Of a DNA stretch of 64,000 bases, positions 59,620-64,000 are shown one piece after another. Origin of the DNA: Doryteuthis pealeii (lineage: Eukaryota; Mollusca; Cephalopoda; Myopsida; Loliginidae); contig CM042142.1 in the NCBI GenBank assembly GCA_023376005.1, positions 55,721,762 to 55,785,761 of the forward strand. Direction: 5' to 3'. Position 1 is the stretch's first letter. Every line of letters starts with the position of its first letter. Both the position numbers and the translations under genes were made by a program. Under the pieces are notes generated by a model, which was given only the letters and a program-made list of their open reading frames with translations, did no database searches and was not told the DNA's origin.

Positions 59620-60056
59620 GTAAAGCCTCATTTGGAATTTGCTAATGTGGTTTCGAGTCCAAGACTAATCAAGTACATAAAACTCATTGAGGAAGTTCAA
59701 AGGAGAGCTACTAAGGTAACGAATGATTTAAAAACCCTTTCATCTTAAGAAAGACTTAGGAACATTGACTTACCAAGTTTGGTTTATCGACGTACAAGAG
59801 GGGGATATGATTGCAGTCTACAAATATACACATGGTTTTTATTCAATGAACTTTGATCTACTAAACATTGCTCAAAATATCAATACCAGGGGTCGTAAAT
59901 TAAAACTCTTAAGAAGATTTTGTAAAGCAAATGCAAGACAAAATTATTTTAGTAACAGAGTGGTGAATACATGGAATAAACTACCATTATCAATAGTGAA
60001 TGCACCATCTCTAAACTCCTTTAAGGCAATTTTAGATAATCTGTGAAAAGATTATA
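59620..60056 (+). pseudogene. Rex1/CR1-like LINE RT C-terminus, broken
   Basis: First segment: K-P-H-L-E-F-A-N-V-V (59,628-59,660), E-V-Q-R-R-A-T-K, then an in-frame TAA at about 59,747 and E-R-L-R-N-I-D-L-P-S-L. The frame shifts near the G run (59,801-59,805) into G-D-M-I-A-V-Y-K, followed by R-K-L-K-L-L-R-R-F, Y-F-S-N-R-V-V-N-T-W-N-K-L-P and a normal stop at 60,046. These motifs are typical of the end of jockey/CR1/Rex1-class polymerases. The catalytic core is missing, so it is a 5'-truncated, inactivated copy of a third LINE lineage. Confidence 0.85.
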
Positions 60057-60173
60057 GATATTCTGTGGAATTAAGATGAATGTTTATAAGGAACAGCTGA
60101 CAGGTCTCAGACCTAATATACTAGCTGAAAAGATATCATCATCAAATCATCAATCATATAATCTCTACTCTAT

Positions 60174-60176
60174 CCA

Positions 60177-60224
<48 letters not shown>

Positions 60225-60252
60225 CATTATATACCCGAAATGTGGGTATACA
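60174..60252. repeat. (TCTG)n(TC)n tract with hairpin module
   Basis: TCTG run 60,177-60,210 and TC run to 60,223, then 'cattatatacccgaaatgtg' and 'gggtatacaac', the same CT-tract plus TATATACCC hairpin combination as elsewhere in the window. Confidence 0.8.
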
Positions 60253-60255
60253 ACT

Positions 60256-60621
60256 AGTACCCATCTATGGGTCTGATAGATCTGGAATTCATGACATCAT
60301 ATAGCAAAACATTCTTAAGAAACAATTACATAAAATACGTAAATATACAATATTCAATATACGCAGTTCCTTAACTCTTAACATCCTGTTAAGAATTTTC
60401 TAAGTACAGAGCATTACTATAAGGATATATGAAAAAATGGCTAAAAATGACCTTTGCATCTAAAATTACCTGTTATTTCCCTTAAATCAAAGACTTCTAA
60501 ATATGTTTAATAGTATTACATTTAAACAAAAGCTATCGATTAGGGCAGATTAGGAAAATGAATGAGACTTCCGGTCGGGTAAAATGAGGTGGTATAGGAC
60601 ATTAAGAGTTAACTGCTGGGT
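60256..60621. other. AT-rich non-coding stretch
   Basis: Nothing recognised. Confidence 0.45.
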
Positions 60622-60810
60622 GCTTACGGCCATGTCACACCGAAAGCACCGGTTCCCGCTAGATCACCAAAGTTAAGAAGTGATGACCCTGTTCAATACT
60701 TAGATGGGTAACAATTTAAGCAAGATATTGTAAGCAATCGGATATCAAAATGGCTTGGCTCGGCATTAAATGACCCGAAAGGGTTGATATGCCATAAAAT
60801 AAACCAAACA
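60622..60810 (+). mobile_element. 5S-rRNA-derived repeat, copy 1
   Basis: The first about 117 bases align by eye with animal 5S rRNA: 'gcttacggccatgtcacac', 'gaaagcaccggttcccgct', 'agatcaccaaagttaag' and 'ttagatgggtaac'. The internal control region is damaged. A tail follows: 'cggcattaaatgacccgaa' and 'gggttgatatgcc', which forms the same hairpin as family R. A 5S head with a fused tail fits a SINE3-type element more than a 5S gene. Confidence 0.85.
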
Positions 60811-60925
60811 ACTTCAAAGGATTTACATAACCCTATACGGTTTGACATGCCGTTAAAAATCAATTAATCATTCAATCACTCCACAGGGGTAGAATGTTCT
60901 CATTTCATATTCCATAATAAGAAGG

Positions 60926-61118
60926 GCTTACGGTCAAGTCACGTTGAAAGCAACGGTTCCTACTAGATCACTGAAGTTAAGCAGTGATAAGCTTGTTCAA
61001 TACATAGATGGGTGACCATTTAAGCATCAGCAGGTACTGTAAGCAACCTGATATCAAAATGACTTGATTCGGCATTGAATGACCCGAAAAGGGTTGATAT
61101 GCCGTAAAATAAAACAAC
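60926..61118 (+). mobile_element. 5S-rRNA-derived repeat, copy 2
   Basis: 'gcttacggtcaagtcacgt', 'agatcactgaagttaagca' and an intact-looking box C 'agatgggtgacc' (61,008-61,019), ending 'gtactgtaagcaacctg', then the tail 'cggcattgaatgacccgaa' and 'gggttgatatgccgtaaaa'. It lies about 300 bp from copy 1 in the same orientation and shares its tail, so the head-tail unit is the mobile or duplicated unit. Confidence 0.87.
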
Positions 61119-61317
61119 AATTACAACATACTGAGAAGATACTTCATTTCAGTTGATTATAATTGTATCAATTAATTATTCCTCGTCCGAATTCCATCAG
61201 TTTATAAAAATATTTCCTCTTAGAAAACAGACAAATATTCATGTGGAATATTATCGCCGCCACCCCGTGGTAAAGTGATATTATTTTAGAGTTGTCTACC
61301 CTTTTCTGATGGATTAT

Positions 61318-61722
61318 ATCCCTTGATTAGGCTGATCAAGTCAAACCCTAGCACCTATATGATTGTCCTAACGCTATTGCCCTTATGGTAAGCCCAACAC
61401 TTTTTATCATATATGTGCTAGAAGGCGGTGACTGAGAGTCTTAATGTCCTCGGTATGCCGTTAAAATATTTGATAGTGAAGTTCCAATTCTAGAGCTCTG
61501 GGGAATGTGAAGTACTTCTTCATCATTACCCCCAAATCCACCCTGAACCGGAGTGGTTGTACCTGTTAGGTTCCCATTAATGAGTTAAATAAAAAAAATG
61601 TTTAAAAAAATTGAGTACCCATCAAGAATGAATAGAACAAACCTCTTCGGCATGAAAATGACCCAACAAATGTTGACATGCCGTAAAAACCAACCAACCA
61701 ACCAACCAACCAACCAACCAAT
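61318..61722 (+). mobile_element. Family R, full length with hairpin and (AACC)n
   Basis: 'attaggctgatcaagtc', 'atgtgctagaaggcggtga', 'gtgaagttccaattctaga', 'agtggttgtacctgttagg' and 'tcttcggcatgaaaatgac', with 'gttgacatgccgtaaaaac' closing the hairpin. An uninterrupted CCAA run lies at about 61,690-61,721. No open frame, so non-autonomous. No clear A/B boxes were found at its 5' end. Confidence 0.8.
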
Positions 61723-62086
61723 CCTTTGATTAGGGAGTCTAACTCGGCATCTTTGTTTTCACGTGTGCGTTCTTTGAGTTGAATAAAACCTTAATCGCCT
61801 AAAGGTGTTCTCTTCAGTCTTGTTATTCGCCCCCCCCCTCCCCTAAAAAAGAGAAACAAACCGGGGACTTTATTTCCGCGATTGGAGACTTTTCAGCGGA
61901 TAAATAAAAGTCTACTCGGAAAACAAATATGGAATTTACGAACGTAAATTCATACGGAAGGATGTTATGAACAAACAATATCTTTATTGATAATAACGAA
62001 GAGAAAGTCATTTGATGAGTAAGTGTTTGGTAAATTAGCTGAAAAGAAAATCATATTTTCTCTCTGATTCATTTTCTATGCAAATA
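61723..62086. other. Non-coding stretch
   Basis: A C run lies at 61,830-61,839. Nothing else recognised. Confidence 0.45.
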
Positions 62087-62312
62087 TTAGCAAAATGAAT
62101 AGGTATAATTTGTTCATGTTTGCTGAGTTGCAAAACGTATCAGCAAAGTGAATAGGTATAACTTGTTCATGTTTTGCTGAGTTGCAAAACGTATCAGCAA
62201 AGTGAATAGGTATAACTTGTTCATGTTTTGCTGAGTTGCAAAACGTATCAGCAAAGTCAATAGGTATAACTTGTTCATGTGTTGCTGAGTTACAAAACGT
62301 ATCAATTTAATA
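62087..62312. repeat. 54-bp minisatellite, about 4 units
   Basis: 'gctgagttgcaaaacgtat' and 'ataggtataacttgttcat' recur every 54 bp. The period is a multiple of three, which gives an 18-residue repetitive frame on the minus strand with no other sign of coding. Confidence 0.92.
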
Positions 62313-62394
62313 TTAATACTTAATGTTTGGGAACAAACAAACAAACAGACAGGAACTACAACTTTATATATATAGATTAGCAACATTACATGAA

Positions 62395-62642
62395 AAGCTC
62401 AGTCGTTAGAGTGTTCGGCTAGGAATCACAAGGTTCTTGGTTCGATACCGAACCTCGTCAACTCAGCGTATGTGTAGCACAGGCATTTGTGCGGTAAAGT
62501 GAAGAGCTGATGGTAGGTGTTGGGCCCCACCTCAGATGCTAAAATAATCTCCTTGGTCTAGCGCTAGTAAAAAGGGGATAGACTCCCTCGTTGTCTGGCT
62601 GATACCGACATTAGGCCGCCCCGACGACTTTGCTTTGCTTAC
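62395..62642 (+). mobile_element. SINE-A, near full length
   Basis: 'agctcagtcgttagagtgt', the B-box 'ttcgataccgaacc', body 'gctagtaaaaaggggatag' and tail 'ccgacgactttgctttg'. Confidence 0.85.
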
Positions 62643-63004
62643 AACATATTGGCTTAAATCTTACCCTAGAGGTCTTTCACTATAGTTTAATGATACTAAT
62701 TTTAGTCAATTTAGATTCTTGCTCCTTCATTCTTATTCCATGAGCCCCTATGAAGTATTTCACTCTTTTCACCGTTTCTTGACAACCAACTATTTCCCAT
62801 TTTTTGGAAGTCATCCACCCTCACCACACATTTCGTCCATCTCAAGTCCTGATGAAGGTTTGTTAAAAATGAAACGTTATAATGTCGACCTCACCGTTCA
62901 AGAATAAATTTATCTTTTTGGAAAGTAATCGTGACACACCAGTAACAAAATACAGACAGAAACTAAATCACATCATTCTGAAATACCAATTTTGACTCTG
63001 GTAT
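62643..63004. other. Non-coding stretch
   Basis: A 62-codon frame (62,719-62,907) ends near 'cctgatgaagg' and 'gaaacgttataatg', phrases often seen in dispersed repeats. No domain, no gene claimed. Confidence 0.4.
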
Positions 63005-63160
63005 AATGTATGTATTTACCCAACCCCTTCCCTACGGGCAGGATGTGACAGATGGTCAGTTTTTCAGGGGTGTATTTCTGGTTTAAATTCTGTGTTTTCC
63101 TTCTCCTTGATCGGTTGCCTGAAGAAGACTAAAGTATCCAGTCCATCATACTATGCACCA
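63005..63160 (-). mobile_element. SINE-B fragment (3' half)
   Basis: The plus strand has 'atttacccaaccccttccc', 'ggatgtgacagatggtcag' and 'ttccttctccttgatcgg'. Confidence 0.75.
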
Positions 63161-63167
63161 ATCGGGA

Positions 63168-63353
63168 CCGGTTTAGCTCAATCGACAGAGCACCCGCCTG
63201 GGAATCGTAAGATTCCTGGTTCAATACCGTTCCCCGCCAACTCAGCGCATGAGTAGCACAGCTCGGGTAATCTGATATCTATAGTCTAGCGCTAGCGAAG
63301 AAAGGATAGTCTTCTTCGTTGATCGGCTGATATCGACAATATGCCACTCCGCC
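63168..63353 (+). mobile_element. SINE-A, internally shortened
   Basis: Head 'ccggtttagctcaatcgac', the B-box-like 'ggttcaataccg' and the body end 'gctgatatcgacaatatgcc'. The segment between 'gtagcacag' and 'gtctagcgctagcg' is mostly deleted. Confidence 0.8.
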
Positions 63354-63487
63354 AAATATTCAAATAATAAATAGTAGCAAAATAGATGCTAAAATTTTCA
63401 TGATAGATTTATTGTGTGAACCGATTTAATGAAATATCTTATTATAATAGAGATTATGTTTTAAGATTATCTTTTATGTACCCATAG

Positions 63488-63575
63488 CAGGGGGGGGGTA
63501 GATGAATTCATGCCTTTTTCAAGAGAATTACCGTGAAGTGAAACGCAAAATAGCTTCGTCCAGAATTTGAGTGTC
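63488..63575 (-). mobile_element. SINE-B fragment
   Basis: 'gatgaattcatgccttttt' and 'acgcaaaatagcttcgtcc' match the middle of SINE-B. It directly adjoins the family R copy. Confidence 0.6.
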
Positions 63576-63832
63576 CTGGGTATGACGTTAAACTACATTT
63601 AATGGTCCCAATTGAGTAGCTCTGGGGAGTGTGGAGTACCCTTCCATTACTCCCACTTCCACATTGGCCCGAAGTGGTAGTACCTGCTAGGATCATGTCT
63701 ATGGGTTAAATAGACAAAAAATGCGAGTAAAAAAAATTGAATGCCCACCAAGAATGAATTTAAAAAAGTCTTCGGCATAAAATAACCCAACAAGGATTGA
63801 CATGCCGTATATCCATCCAACCAACCAACCAA
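63576..63832 (+). mobile_element. Family R, 3' half with hairpin and AACC tail
   Basis: 'gtggagtacccttccatta', 'agtggtagtacctgctagg' and 'cttcggcataaaataaccc', with 'ggattgacatgccgtatat', then (CCAA)n at 63,816-63,832. Confidence 0.8.
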
Positions 63833-64000
63833 CCAAAATTTGGACTCGTGTCATCCTGTCAATTTCTTAAGATGATAACCGTTACGATTATAACCGCAAA
63901 GTAAATATCTGATGCAAAGGATTCGGTAATGTGAATTCACCACAAAATGATTATGGCGCCATCGTCATAGTTAATGTATTTGCATCCGTATTGATTCGAA

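Noticed and set aside
60622..61046. Functional 5S rRNA genes
   Set aside because: Substitutions and indels in the internal control region (worse in copy 1), and a shared repeat tail directly after the 5S part.
62114..62386. 90-codon minus-strand frame with an 18-residue period
   Set aside because: Produced by the 54-bp minisatellite.

Overview
This is AT-rich eukaryotic DNA made almost wholly of repeats. I find no intact host protein-coding gene, no functional tRNA or rRNA gene and no CRISPR array. Long CT/GA, CA, TA, TAG and TCTG microsatellites, several tRNA-derived SINE families, 5S-rRNA-derived repeats and broken LINE reverse-transcriptase tails point to an invertebrate animal. A mollusc (a cephalopod is possible) is my inference from repeat style, not a proof. 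I name the families locally: SINE-A, SINE-B and SINE-C (tRNA-like heads) and family R (about 400 bp with a 3' hairpin and an AACC-type tail).

Layout. (1) 1-15,715 is direct-repeat copy A, holding a 48-bp satellite of about 11.6 kb. (2) A single ambiguous base lies at 15,752. (3) 15,753-29,522 is the left arm of a very large inverted repeat, 29,523-29,705 the spacer and 29,706-43,438 the right arm; every feature in one arm has a mirror in the other. (4) 43,439-52,408 is single-copy in the window and holds a 130-bp tRNA-like tandem array, SINEs and a mariner-type MITE. (5) 52,409-57,060 is direct-repeat copy B, the same locus as copy A but with only about three 48-bp units, more units of a 105-bp array and one SINE fewer. 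(6) 57,061-64,000 holds SINEs, a Rex1/CR1-like RT remnant, two 5S-derived repeats and a 54-bp minisatellite.

Interpretation. The palindrome begins exactly at the ambiguous base, and both the left arm and copy A carry many small indels relative to their partners. The simplest explanation is an assembly join of a fold-back long read and an alternative haplotype. The copy A/B differences (satellite length, 105-bp copy number, SINE presence) look like real allelic or paralogous variation. The most interesting biology is the satellite length difference, the 5S-derived elements that share a 3' hairpin tail with family R, and the short hairpin modules found repeatedly beside GA/CT tracts.
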